From: Gammaproteobacteria bacterium
GTDB taxonomy: Bacteria; Pseudomonadota; Gammaproteobacteria; HK1
Direction: 5' to 3'
NCBI GenBank assembly: GCA_009937425.1
Contig: JAACFO010000003.1
Span: 17,391 to 81,390, forward strand
Length of the DNA: 64,000 nt
The first letter of the stretch is position 1, and every line of letters starts with the position of its first letter. The notes below the pieces were generated by a model. The model ran no database searches, had not been told where the DNA came from, and was given only the letters and a program-made list of their open reading frames with translations. Shown here piece by piece: positions 43,830-52,699 of the stretch. The translations under genes and the position numbers were made by a program.

Positions 43830-45383
43830 TTACATGTCGTAGTCGAGTAGATCGGGGCCTGCGTCTATTTCCGCCTTTCGCCGCGTCACGTATTCCTCCA
43901 GGGCCTCGCGTATGCCCGGGTCCAGAGGCGGTGGCTCGTACTCCGCGAGTAGCTGCTTCCACACTGCATTGGCGCGCTGGGTTACCGTGAGTGCGCCACC
44001 GTCCTCCCAGCTTTCGAAGTTCTGCCAATCCGAGACGATGGGCTCATAGAAAGCCGTCTCGAAACGCGCCAAAGTGTGGGTGGCGCCGAAGAAATGCCCG
44101 CCCGGCTCCACCTCCGCGATGGCATCCAGGGCCAGGGCCTCCTCGTCGACCGTCACCGGCGTGAGGTACTCGGCCATCATCTGCAGCATCTCCGCATCGA
44201 TGATGAGTTTCTCGAAAGATGCCGTGAGACCACCCTCGAGCCAACCACCCGCGTGGAAAACCAGATTGGTGTGACCCATGACGGCGGCCCAGATGGACAT
44301 TTCACTCTCATAGGCGGCCTGAGCGTCGACCACGTTGGAGGCGTTGGTGCTGCTGGAGCGAAACGGCACATTGTATCGGCGAGCGAGCTGGGCGCCGGCT
44401 TGGGTGGCCTTCACGTACTCCGGTGTACCGAAGGCCGGTGCACCGGATTTCATATCCACATTGGAAGTAAAGCCGCCGTAAACCACCGGAGTACCCGGTC
44501 GGATGATCTGGCAAAGCATCATGCCGAAAAGCGCTTCCGCATTTTGCTGGGTGAGCGCGCCGGCAATAGTAGTGGGGGCCATGGCGCCGAGAAGCGTAAA
44601 CGGTGTCACCACCACCGGCTGCCCCGCAAGCGCGAGCTCGGTAAGACCAGCGGACATATTACCGTCCAATTGCCGGGGTGAATTGGTGTTGATGTTGCCC
44701 ATGGTGACCACATGATTGGGCATATCCTCGTATTCGATGCCGTGCACGATGCACTGCATCTCGAGTGCGTCCCTGGCGCGATAGCCGCCGAGTAGATTGG
44801 CGCTCCAGACCTTGTCGTGGAGCGTGACGGCCGCGTAGTTCCTGTCCAGGTGCCGCGTCTCCGCGGGCAGGTCCAGTGGTTCGAAGGAGCCGCTGCCGCC
44901 CAGGTGAATGATGTCCAGACTTTGCAGCACTTTCGTGAAGTCGCACATCTCCGCGAAGGTACCGGCGCGGCGCCCGCGATCCAGATCCGTGACGAAGGAC
45001 GGCCCGCCTACGGGTCCGAAGTTAACGTGATTGCCTCCGAGGGTGACGGATTTGGCCGGATTACGCGCTTTGATGGTGAAGTTCGAGGGTGCCAGGGCCA
45101 TGAACTCGGCCACCATGCCCGGATCGCAGCGCACCATGCGATCGTCGTCGTTCACCTCAGCACCCGCCGCGGCCATACGCTCCCTGGCATCGGTACCGAG
45201 CACCTTGATGCCGATCTCCGAGAGCACGCGTAGCGAAGCCGTGTGGATAGCCTCCACGTGATCGGCGCTCAGCACCTCGATGGGCGGATAGGGATTGGTT
45301 AGATTCCGCCAGGGCAGGCGCGGGATCTGGCTGGCTTTTTCGCGACGCTCCTGACGTTCACGACGGCGGGTGGCTCGGCTCAT
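43830..45383 (-). CDS. MttB superfamily methyltransferase, non-pyrrolysine (paralogue 2)
   Basis: A 517-residue relative of paralogue 1, sharing the Arg-rich start (SRATRRRERQERREK), LPWRNLTNPYPPIEVLS, NVDMKSGAPAFGTPEYVKA, and EPGGHFFGATHTLARFETAF. No in-frame amber codon is seen. The open frame begins with TTG at 45407; the ATG at 45383 is preferred. It is convergent with the dehydrogenase gene and divergent from the Dpp-type permease genes over 270 bp. It is likely to remove one methyl group from a quaternary ammonium compound, giving the dimethyl form that the neighbouring FAD enzyme could oxidise further; this pathway is inferred. Confidence 0.88.
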   Translation of the reverse strand: MSRATRRRERQERREKASQIPRLPWRNLTNPYPPIEVLSADHVEAIHTASLRVLSEIGIKVLGTDARERMAAAGAEVNDDDRMVRCDPGMVAEFMALAPSNFTIKARNPAKSVTLGGNHVNFGPVGGPSFVTDLDRGRRAGTFAEMCDFTKVLQSLDIIHLGGSGSFEPLDLPAETRHLDRNYAAVTLHDKVWSANLLGGYRARDALEMQCIVHGIEYEDMPNHVVTMGNINTNSPRQLDGNMSAGLTELALAGQPVVVTPFTLLGAMAPTTIAGALTQQNAEALFGMMLCQIIRPGTPVVYGGFTSNVDMKSGAPAFGTPEYVKATQAGAQLARRYNVPFRSSSTNASNVVDAQAAYESEMSIWAAVMGHTNLVFHAGGWLEGGLTASFEKLIIDAEMLQMMAEYLTPVTVDEEALALDAIAEVEPGGHFFGATHTLARFETAFYEPIVSDWQNFESWEDGGALTVTQRANAVWKQLLAEYEPPPLDPGIREALEEYVTRRKAEIDAGPDLLDYDM

Positions 45384-45651
45384 GGCGCGCGTATCATCCC
45401 ACGTCAATCAGAGAGAAAGCCAGCCACGCCGTGAACTTCCCGTGGTCGACACGGCGCTTCGTTTGCGGACCCTGTGGCGATGGGCTATCGTGCCGGCTAC
45501 AACAAGAACATGGCCGAAACGGGCCCGGAATCCGAGGTATCTACCGGGCTCAACAACTAGAACAACAGAGGATCACGGGAACGATCCTGGCCTGAACGAT
45601 CGTCGGGCTATCGGGATCAATATACGGATCCGGCGTGGAGGAGCCCGTCTC

Positions 45652-46584
45652 ATGCTAGTTTTTGTCGCGAAGCGATTCGGCTTCATGATTGTCACCATGC
45701 TCGTGGTGTCGATGCTCCTGTTCCTGCTCCTGGAAATCAATGTCGACGGTGTGGCGACCAAGGTTCTGGGGCCGTACTCCTCCCAGGAATCCCGCGAGAT
45801 TTGGCTACAGGAAAACGGCTATCGCGATCCGCTGGTGCTGCGCTATGGCCGTTGGCTCGGAAACGCCGCCGTGGGGGACTTCGGCGACTCGGTTCGCTTC
45901 AAGGTGCCAGTGGGTGACGTGATGTGGCCGCGGCTGTGGAATACCGCCATCCTGGGCTTCTGGACCTTCGCGTTGATGATCCCGTTGTCACTGACATTGG
46001 GAGTATTGGCGGGCATGAGGGAGGGTTCCAAACTCGATCGCACGATTTCCGTGACCGGCATCGCCACCACCTCGGTGCCCGAGTTCGCCAGCGCCGTATT
46101 CTTGTCCGCGATATTCGTTTTCTGGCTCAAATGGCTGCCGGGCACCAGCAGCATGTCGGGTGGCTTCAGGTTCAAAGAGCTCGTGCTGCCGATCATGGTG
46201 TTGGTGATCTACGATTTCGGCTACGTGGCGCGCATGACCCGCGCTTCCATGTCCGAGGTGATGACCACCCATTACATTCGCACGGCCGTCCTCAAGGGTC
46301 TGCCTTATCGGCAGGTGATCATCAAGCACGCGCTGCGAAACGCCCTCATCGCACCGTTCACCGTCATCATGCTGCAGGTCAACTGGCTGCTTTCTGGTGT
46401 CATCGTGGTGGAGTTCTTTTTTGCTTATAAAGGTTTCGGTGCGTTGCTCCTGGAAGCATCGCTCAATCAGGACATTTTCATGATCGAGGCATGCGCCATG
46501 GTGGCCGTGTTCGTGGCGGTAGGTACGCAGACGATCGCCGACATCGGCTACACCTATCTCAATCCGCGTATCCGGTTCAGCTGA
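45652..46584 (+). CDS. Dpp/Opp-type ABC transporter permease (first)
   Basis: A 310-residue inner-membrane permease with six or so helices and the ATPase-contact motif (YIRTAVLKGLPYRQVIIKHALRNAL) characteristic of DppB/OppB. An N-terminal helix at residues 10-28 is followed by a periplasmic domain of ~60 residues, also typical. The frame is open to 45370, but GGAGGAG precedes the ATG at 45652. It lies 13 bp before the second permease. With the family-5 binding protein at 39192 it would import the substrate for the demethylating enzymes around. Confidence 0.92.
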   Translation: MLVFVAKRFGFMIVTMLVVSMLLFLLLEINVDGVATKVLGPYSSQESREIWLQENGYRDPLVLRYGRWLGNAAVGDFGDSVRFKVPVGDVMWPRLWNTAILGFWTFALMIPLSLTLGVLAGMREGSKLDRTISVTGIATTSVPEFASAVFLSAIFVFWLKWLPGTSSMSGGFRFKELVLPIMVLVIYDFGYVARMTRASMSEVMTTHYIRTAVLKGLPYRQVIIKHALRNALIAPFTVIMLQVNWLLSGVIVVEFFFAYKGFGALLLEASLNQDIFMIEACAMVAVFVAVGTQTIADIGYTYLNPRIRFS

Positions 46585-46597
46585 GGGAGCGACGACC

Positions 46598-47509
46598 ATG
46601 GCAGAAGCAACCGCCACACCAAGCATGCCGGCTCCCACCGTGGGGGCCGCGCTCATGCGGGCCATCCGATCCTTCGCCCTGCTGCGGGAAAGCTGGGTGG
46701 GAATGATCGGCGCCGGCCTGGTATTTTTCTGGATCGTGGTAGCGCTGCTGGCACCCCTGCTGGCGCCCTTCGATCCCAATGCAACTCTGATGCCGATGCA
46801 GGTACCCGGAACGGCGTTCCCCGGAAACGCGAGTGTCGCGGCGGGCACCTTCTGGCTCGGCACCGACCAACTCGGCCGGGACATCCTGTCGCGCGTCATC
46901 TGGGGCTCTCAGACGGTGCTCATCTACGCGCCGCTGGCGACGCTCTCGGCCTATACGGTCGGGATACTCATGGGGCTCGCCGCCGGCTACTACCGCGGCT
47001 GGATGGATGATCTGCTGTCCCGCGTCGCGGACATCATCCTGTCGTTTCCAGTGCTGGTACTCTACATCATCATCATCGCCACCATCGGCGCATCGGGCCT
47101 GGTTATCATTGTCGCAATCACCTTCGCGAGCGCACCAGGAATCATGCGTATCGTGCGGGGGCTGGTGCTCGATCTGCGCAATCGCGACTACGTGGCCGCG
47201 GCCCAAACCCGCGGTGAGGGCGCGTGGCGCATCATGCTGGTAGAGATCCTGCCGAATGCCCGCGGACCGCTGATCGTGGATGCGTGCCTGCGCCTCGGCT
47301 ACGTCATCATCACCATCGGTGTGCTGGGTTTTCTGGGCCTGGGTTTGCCGCCACCCAACCCGGACTGGGGCGGAATGATCAACGAAACACGTTCCATGGC
47401 ACTGGCATTCCCGCACATGGTGCTGTACCCGTGCTTCGCGATCTCGTCTCTCATCCTCGGCTTCAATCTGCTTGCCGATGGATTACGCGAAGTGTCGTTG
47501 AGGGATTGA
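46598..47509 (+). CDS. Dpp/Opp-type ABC transporter permease (second)
   Basis: A 303-residue permease of the DppC/OppC type: an N-terminal anchor (about residues 38-58) before the LGTDQLGRDILSRVIWGSQTVL motif, helices, and the AAAQTRGEGAWRIMLVEILPN contact motif. It is 13 bp downstream of the first permease and 67 bp before the double ATPase gene. The two permeases would form the channel heterodimer. Confidence 0.93.
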   Translation: MAEATATPSMPAPTVGAALMRAIRSFALLRESWVGMIGAGLVFFWIVVALLAPLLAPFDPNATLMPMQVPGTAFPGNASVAAGTFWLGTDQLGRDILSRVIWGSQTVLIYAPLATLSAYTVGILMGLAAGYYRGWMDDLLSRVADIILSFPVLVLYIIIIATIGASGLVIIVAITFASAPGIMRIVRGLVLDLRNRDYVAAAQTRGEGAWRIMLVEILPNARGPLIVDACLRLGYVIITIGVLGFLGLGLPPPNPDWGGMINETRSMALAFPHMVLYPCFAISSLILGFNLLADGLREVSLRD

Positions 47510-47576
47510 GGCGAAACGCCAGCGACGATTATTGACCATCTGATTCGCGGTCTAATTAACGATCTAATAGGGGGGG

Positions 47577-49694
47577 ATGTCCCCAATGCAATTCGACGAA
47601 AGCGCACCGGTACTGGAGATCAAGGATCTCAACCTCTCGTACTGGACCCGAGCCGGAGAGATCCCGGCCGTCATCGATTTTTCCCTGACCATCGACAAAG
47701 GGGAAAGTATCGGCTTGGTAGGCGAATCGGGATGCGGAAAATCCACCGTCGCCATGGCCATCATGCAGTACATGGGCGGCAACGGCAGCATCAAGAGCGG
47801 CAGCATCAAATTCAAGGGCGTCGAGCTCAACACCCTGCCTCCCGAAGAGCTTCGCCGGCTGAGAGGCGCGGAGATCTCGATGATCTACCAGGAGCCCTTC
47901 GCGGCACTCAATCCCAGCCTCACCCTGGGCACGCAGCTGAAGGAGGTGCCCATCATCCACGAGGGAATCACCGACGGGGAAGCGCACGAGCGTGCCGTCA
48001 AGGTACTGGGAGACGTGCGCCTGCCCGATCCCGAGCGGGTCATGGCCGCCTACCCCCACCAGATTTCCGGTGGGCAACAGCAGCGCGTGGTAATCGCCAT
48101 GGGGTTGCTGTCAAATCCGTCTCTGCTGCTCCTGGACGAACCCACTACGGCACTGGACGTCACCGTGGAAGCCGGCATCACTAAACTCATCGCGGACATT
48201 GCCAAGCAGTACGGCACCTCGCAAGTCTACATCTCTCACAACCTCGGCCTCATTCTCGAGGTCTGCGATCGGGTTTTCGTCATGTACTCAGGCGAAGTCG
48301 TGGAAGAAGGCACGATCAAATCGCTGTTCACCTGGCCGAAGCATCCCTACACCCACGGTCTCTTCGGATGCATACCGCTACCCACCGCCGATAAGAACGC
48401 GGCGCCGTTGAAGCCCATTCGTGGCCAATTGCCGCTTCCCCACGAGCGGCCCGCCGGCTGCAACTTCGGCCCGCGCTGCGATTTCTTCACCGACGGGCGC
48501 TGTAACTCCCGGGATATCGCCATGACTCAGGTCACCGGCAGTGCCGCCGACCATCGCGTGCGTTGTGTGCGTTGGACGGAGCTCGACTTCGCCGCGGAAA
48601 TTTCCCACGGCGAGCAGAAGCCGCCTATTGCCGTCGGCGAGACAGTGCTCGAAGTGGACGGGATGCAGAAATACTACGAGGTACACGACCGGTCCATCGC
48701 CGCAATCATCGCCGGGGAGAGCGTCAAGCTCGTCAAAGCCAACGAAGCGCTGGATTTCGATGCCCGCGAGGGCGAGACCGTCGCCATTGTCGGCGAATCG
48801 GGCTGCGGCAAGTCGACCTTTGCCAAGGTGCTCATGGGTCTGGAGACCGCCACAGACGGCGAGGTGCGCTATGGCGGCACCGATATCGGTGAAATCGCCG
48901 TGCGCGAACGCACGCCGAAGCAGATCGGTTCCCTGCAGATGGTGTTCCAGAACCCGAGCGACACGCTCAATCCCAGCCATACCATCGGTGCGCAGATCGG
49001 TCGCGTGATCAAGAAATTCGGCGTGGAGTCGGACAAGGTCAAGATTCGCGAACGGGTGCTCGAGCTTCTCGATCTGGTGAAGCTGCCGCGGGATTTCTAC
49101 ATCCGGCGTCCGCGACAGCTCTCTGGCGGGCAGAAGCAGCGCATCGGCATCGCCCGCGCGTTCGCAGGCAACCCCGCCATGGTCATCGCCGACGAACCGG
49201 TCTCCGCCCTCGATGTTTCCGTGGCCGCGGCGGTGACGGAACTGCTCACCGATATTCAGCGCGATAACAAGACGACGCTGCTGTTTATCAGCCATGACTT
49301 GAGCGTGGTGCGCTATCTCGCAGACCGCATCGTCGTCATGTATCTGGGGCAGATCATGGAACGCGGCACCACCGATGAGATTTTCCAGCCGCCGTACCAT
49401 CCCTACACCGAGGCCCTTCTTTCGGCGGTGCCCATTGCCGATCCGGAAGTGACCAAGCGTGAGATCGTATTGGAGGGAAATTTGCCGAGCGTGATGAATC
49501 CGCCGAAGGGGTGTCCGTTTACGACACGCTGCCAGCACAAGGTCGGAAAAATATGTGATGAAGAACGTCCGCAGGTGCAGATGGCGTCCAATGGCCATGC
49601 CATCGCCTGCCATATTCCGCTCGATGAGCTTCGCATGGCGGAACCGGTGATTGCGGTGCCCAAGGCGGAGGAACGGATCCACGTTCCCCAGTAA
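47577..49694 (+). CDS. Double ATP-binding protein of Dpp/Opp-type ABC transporter (DppD-DppF fusion)
   Basis: A 705-residue fusion of two ATPases. Each half has a complete nucleotide site: Walker [10 protein letters not shown] near residues 49 and 410, LSGGQ-type signatures (ISGGQQQR and LSGGQKQR), Walker [12 protein letters not shown] and [11 protein letters not shown], and the switch His in SHNLG and SHDLS. Each ends with the HPYT-containing OppD/F tail with Cys residues. The linker between them is ~60 residues. The ATG used at 47577 lies almost on top of a GGGGGG stretch; the ATG at 47586 has a better spacing. It energises the two permeases upstream. Confidence 0.93.
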   Translation: MSPMQFDESAPVLEIKDLNLSYWTRAGEIPAVIDFSLTIDKGESIGLVGESGCGKSTVAMAIMQYMGGNGSIKSGSIKFKGVELNTLPPEELRRLRGAEISMIYQEPFAALNPSLTLGTQLKEVPIIHEGITDGEAHERAVKVLGDVRLPDPERVMAAYPHQISGGQQQRVVIAMGLLSNPSLLLLDEPTTALDVTVEAGITKLIADIAKQYGTSQVYISHNLGLILEVCDRVFVMYSGEVVEEGTIKSLFTWPKHPYTHGLFGCIPLPTADKNAAPLKPIRGQLPLPHERPAGCNFGPRCDFFTDGRCNSRDIAMTQVTGSAADHRVRCVRWTELDFAAEISHGEQKPPIAVGETVLEVDGMQKYYEVHDRSIAAIIAGESVKLVKANEALDFDAREGETVAIVGESGCGKSTFAKVLMGLETATDGEVRYGGTDIGEIAVRERTPKQIGSLQMVFQNPSDTLNPSHTIGAQIGRVIKKFGVESDKVKIRERVLELLDLVKLPRDFYIRRPRQLSGGQKQRIGIARAFAGNPAMVIADEPVSALDVSVAAAVTELLTDIQRDNKTTLLFISHDLSVVRYLADRIVVMYLGQIMERGTTDEIFQPPYHPYTEALLSAVPIADPEVTKREIVLEGNLPSVMNPPKGCPFTTRCQHKVGKICDEERPQVQMASNGHAIACHIPLDELRMAEPVIAVPKAEERIHVPQ

Positions 49695-49735
49695 CTTGGA
49701 GGCTATCACCACCCGGTTTCCGGGAGGGTAACTAC

Positions 49736-50182
49736 ATGCACAAGAAAATACTGGTCGGTCTCGACGGTTCCAAGCATGGAATCGAAGCCGCGCAGGAGGC
49801 GATCGAGCTCGCGAAAAAATCCGACGCCGAGCTCCACCTGCTCACGGTCACGCGCCCGTTCAAGGTCACACCGAAACTTCGCCAATTCCTCGAGGCGGAG
49901 AATCTCCTCGGTGAGCCCAAGTACGTTATGGACGAGATGACCAACAACATCGTTTCCGCGGCCAAGGAACTCGCCACAAATGCCGGCGTGAAAAACGTCA
50001 ACACGATGGTACGCGAGGGTAAGCCTGCACGCACCCTGCTGGAGTACGCCAAGGGTAACGGCATCGATCTCATTGTCGTAGGCGCACGCGGTGTCGGCGA
50101 GATGGAGGCGGCGCTGCTCGGCAGCGTCTCTCAGAAGGTCAGCATGTTGAGCCCGTGCTCGGTGATGATCGTGCGCTCGTAG
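49736..50182 (+). CDS. Universal stress protein (UspA family)
   Basis: A 148-residue single Usp domain. The start (KKILVGLDGSKHG) and the ATP-binding motif GARG-x9-GS near the end are intact, so it is of the nucleotide-binding type. Its role may be protection under starvation or oxygen shift; in this position it lies between the ABC transporter and the TMADH-like gene, 41 bp after the ATPase gene and 20 bp before the next gene, suggesting common transcription. GGGAGGG precedes the ATG. Confidence 0.92.
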   Translation: MHKKILVGLDGSKHGIEAAQEAIELAKKSDAELHLLTVTRPFKVTPKLRQFLEAENLLGEPKYVMDEMTNNIVSAAKELATNAGVKNVNTMVREGKPARTLLEYAKGNGIDLIVVGARGVGEMEAALLGSVSQKVSMLSPCSVMIVRS

Positions 50183-50202
50183 CGCCGGGGCGACTAACAG
50201 GA

Positions 50203-52266
50203 ATGCGACGTGATCCCCGATACGACATTCTCTTCGAGCCGATCGCTATAGGTCCTGTTCGAGCAAAAAATCGCTTCTTCCAGGTACCCCACTGCAGCGG
50301 CATGGGCTACCGTCACCCGCGCACCGAGGCACGCATGCGCGGAGTCAAGGCCGAGGGCGGCTGGGCGGTCATAAGCACCCAGGAGTGCTCCATTCACTGG
50401 AGCGCGGACATCGAGCCGTCGCCGGACGCGCGCCTGTGGGATGACCGCGATATTCCGGCACTTGCCTTGATGGCGGAGGCCGTGCACGAATACGGCGCGC
50501 TTGCCGCCATCGAGCTTTCTTACAACGGCCCCAACTCACCCAATTTGTACAGCCGCCTGCCGCCACTGGCGCCGTCGCACCTGCCGGTGGACGACCTCGA
50601 TCCGGTGCAGGCGCGCGCAATGTCGAAGACCGACATCGCGAATGTGCGATCCTGGCACCGGGACGCGGCAGTGCGCGCCAAGCGCGCGGGTTTCGATATC
50701 GTCTACGTTTATGCCGGGCACGATCTCTCCCTGCCCATGCATTTCATCTCCCGGCGCTGGAATCATCGCAGCGACGAGTACGGCGGCTGCCTGGAAAATC
50801 GGGTGCGCCTGTTTCGGGAACTCATCGAAGACACCAAGGATGCCGTCGGTGACAGCTGCGGGGTCGCTGTGCGCTTCGCCGTCGACGAACTTCTGGGCCC
50901 CGATGGCATTACTGCCGAAGAGGAAGGTCGCGAGGTGGTGGAGATGCTCGCCGAGCTTCCCGATCTATGGGACGTGAATGTGAGCGATTGGACTAACGAC
51001 TCCACAACTTCGCGCTTCGAGCGCGAGGCTTCCCAGGAGAAGCACACCGCCTTCGTAAAACAGCTCACGAGTAAGCCGGTGGTGGGGGTCGGGCGTTTCA
51101 CTTCTCCCGACACCATGGTTTCACAGATCAAACGCGGCGTGCTGGATTTCATCGGTGCGGCGCGCCCGTCCATCGCCGATCCGTTTTTGCCGAGGAAGAT
51201 CGAGGAAGGCAGGCCGGAGGACATCCGTGAATGCATTGGTTGCAACATCTGCGTGAGCGGCGAACGGCGCCTCGTGCCCATGCGCTGCACGCAGAATCCC
51301 ACCATCGGGGAAGAATGGCGGCGGGATTGGCACCCGGAGCACATCGCGGCGAAAGGATCCGACGATCGGGTCCTCATCGTCGGCGCGGGGCCTGCCGGGC
51401 TCGAATGCGCCCGCGCCTTGGGCCAGCGTGGCTATTCAGTAACTCTCGCCGAAGCCGGCGACGAGCTGGGCGGCCGGATCAGCACCGAGAGCCAGCTCCC
51501 GGGGCTCGCTGAGTGGGCGCGGGTGCGCGATTACCGCGTCTCGCAGCTGCATCAACTGCCCCAGGTGGAAATTTATCGCGACAGCCGGCTTTCCGCCGAG
51601 CATGTTCTCGAGTTCGGTTTTCCCCGGGTCGTGCTGGCCACCGGGGCACACTGGCGGCGGGACGGCATCGGTCGCAAGAATCGAAAGCCGATCCCGGGCT
51701 GCGACGGCGAGAACGTTTTTACGCCGGAAGACGTGATGTCGGGCGTGCAGATATCCAGCCCCGTCGTTGTCTTCGATGACGACCATTACTATCTCGGCGG
51801 TGTGCTCGCGGAGAGGCTGCGCGCCGAGGGCTTGGCCGTCACCCTGGTAACGCCGGCCGTCCAGGCGTCCAGTTGGACGGCGGTTACCTTGGAGCAGTTT
51901 CGCATCCAGTCGCAGTTGATGAATGCAGGCATCGATGTGGTGACGAACAAAAACATCGTTGCCGTGGACAAAACGAGTGTCGAGCTCGCCTGTGTCTACA
52001 CCGACGCACGCACCCGCCTGGATGCCGCGTCCATCGTCACGGTCACTGCACGGCTACCTGAGGATGGGTTGTATCTCGCCCTAAAAAGCGATGCCGACAA
52101 GCTCGCCGATGCGGGGATCCATAATCTCGAGTGCATCGGCGACTGCCATGCGCCTTCCACTATCGCTGCCGCCGTGTATGCAGGCCATCTCTATGCGCGG
52201 GAGTGCGACGAGTCCGAGTCGGGGGACATCCCTTTCCGTCGCGAGCTCACCGCGATGGACGATTAA
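50203..52266 (+). CDS. Trimethylamine dehydrogenase-like FMN/[4Fe-4S] N-demethylase
   Basis: A 687-residue enzyme of the TMADH/dimethylamine dehydrogenase family. The FMN barrel has Cys31 in QVPHC, equivalent to the 6-S-cysteinyl FMN residue, and the catalytic YVYAGHD region. The [4Fe-4S] Cys set C-x2-C-x2-C-x11-C is intact (CIGCNIC, then RCTQNP). An ADP-binding domain follows (VLIVGAGPAG). The family substrate-site Tyr60 is here Glu61, and the Trp-containing loop is shorter (SDWTNDSTT), so neither tri- nor dimethylamine is a likely substrate. Members with changed sites demethylate dimethylproline (StcD-type), which would suit this cluster (inferred). The ATG at 50203 has AGGA upstream. Confidence 0.9.
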   Translation: MRRDPRYDILFEPIAIGPVRAKNRFFQVPHCSGMGYRHPRTEARMRGVKAEGGWAVISTQECSIHWSADIEPSPDARLWDDRDIPALALMAEAVHEYGALAAIELSYNGPNSPNLYSRLPPLAPSHLPVDDLDPVQARAMSKTDIANVRSWHRDAAVRAKRAGFDIVYVYAGHDLSLPMHFISRRWNHRSDEYGGCLENRVRLFRELIEDTKDAVGDSCGVAVRFAVDELLGPDGITAEEEGREVVEMLAELPDLWDVNVSDWTNDSTTSRFEREASQEKHTAFVKQLTSKPVVGVGRFTSPDTMVSQIKRGVLDFIGAARPSIADPFLPRKIEEGRPEDIRECIGCNICVSGERRLVPMRCTQNPTIGEEWRRDWHPEHIAAKGSDDRVLIVGAGPAGLECARALGQRGYSVTLAEAGDELGGRISTESQLPGLAEWARVRDYRVSQLHQLPQVEIYRDSRLSAEHVLEFGFPRVVLATGAHWRRDGIGRKNRKPIPGCDGENVFTPEDVMSGVQISSPVVVFDDDHYYLGGVLAERLRAEGLAVTLVTPAVQASSWTAVTLEQFRIQSQLMNAGIDVVTNKNIVAVDKTSVELACVYTDARTRLDAASIVTVTARLPEDGLYLALKSDADKLADAGIHNLECIGDCHAPSTIAAAVYAGHLYARECDESESGDIPFRRELTAMDD

Positions 52267-52288
52267 ATTTTTGACCAAGGATAGGATT

Positions 52289-52699
52289 ATGACAAAAACA
52301 AAGGTGCTCCTGATTTTCCTGATGGCGACGACTCTAGCGATGCTGCAGGGAGGTCCTGCCGCTGCCGCCGAGATTCCAGAGGTAAAGGAGGGCCAGGCCC
52401 TCATCGTCTTTTATCGTGAACAACGCCTAGCCGGTGCTGCCATTCAATTTCATGTTAATCAGAATGCTCAGCCCATCGGCGCGTTGACCAATGGCTCCGT
52501 GATGTTCCGCGACGTTGGTCCCGGCCAGTATGGATTCAGCTCCCAAGTGATAACCGGGGATTCCCTGAGCCTGACGGTCGAGGCAGGCAAGGCTTATTTC
52601 GTGCAGGGCACCGTCAGGATGGGTTTATATGCCGGACGCCCGAAGTTCACCGTTGTCGACGAAGCGCAGGCGAGAAAAGCCATCGCCAAGATCAACTAG
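52289..52699 (+). CDS. Exported DUF2846-type protein
   Basis: A 136-residue protein with a signal peptide (residues 1-27, ending AAAAE). The mature part has the pattern of DUF2846: AQIVFYREQRLAGAAIQFHVN-like start, NGSVMFRDVGPGQYGF, and AGKAYFVQGTVRMG. This family of small beta-sandwich proteins is often lipid-anchored; this one lacks a lipobox Cys. The function is unknown. AGGATT upstream supports the ATG at 52289. It overlaps the 3' end of MttB paralogue 3, which lies on the opposite strand, by 4 bp. Confidence 0.72.
   Translation: MTKTKVLLIFLMATTLAMLQGGPAAAAEIPEVKEGQALIVFYREQRLAGAAIQFHVNQNAQPIGALTNGSVMFRDVGPGQYGFSSQVITGDSLSLTVEAGKAYFVQGTVRMGLYAGRPKFTVVDEAQARKAIAKIN

Noticed and set aside
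45408..45560. A reading in the mttB-permease gap that ends VAMGYRAGYNKN... and looks protein-like
   Set aside because: Short, without start or family match; more likely chance than a gene remnant.
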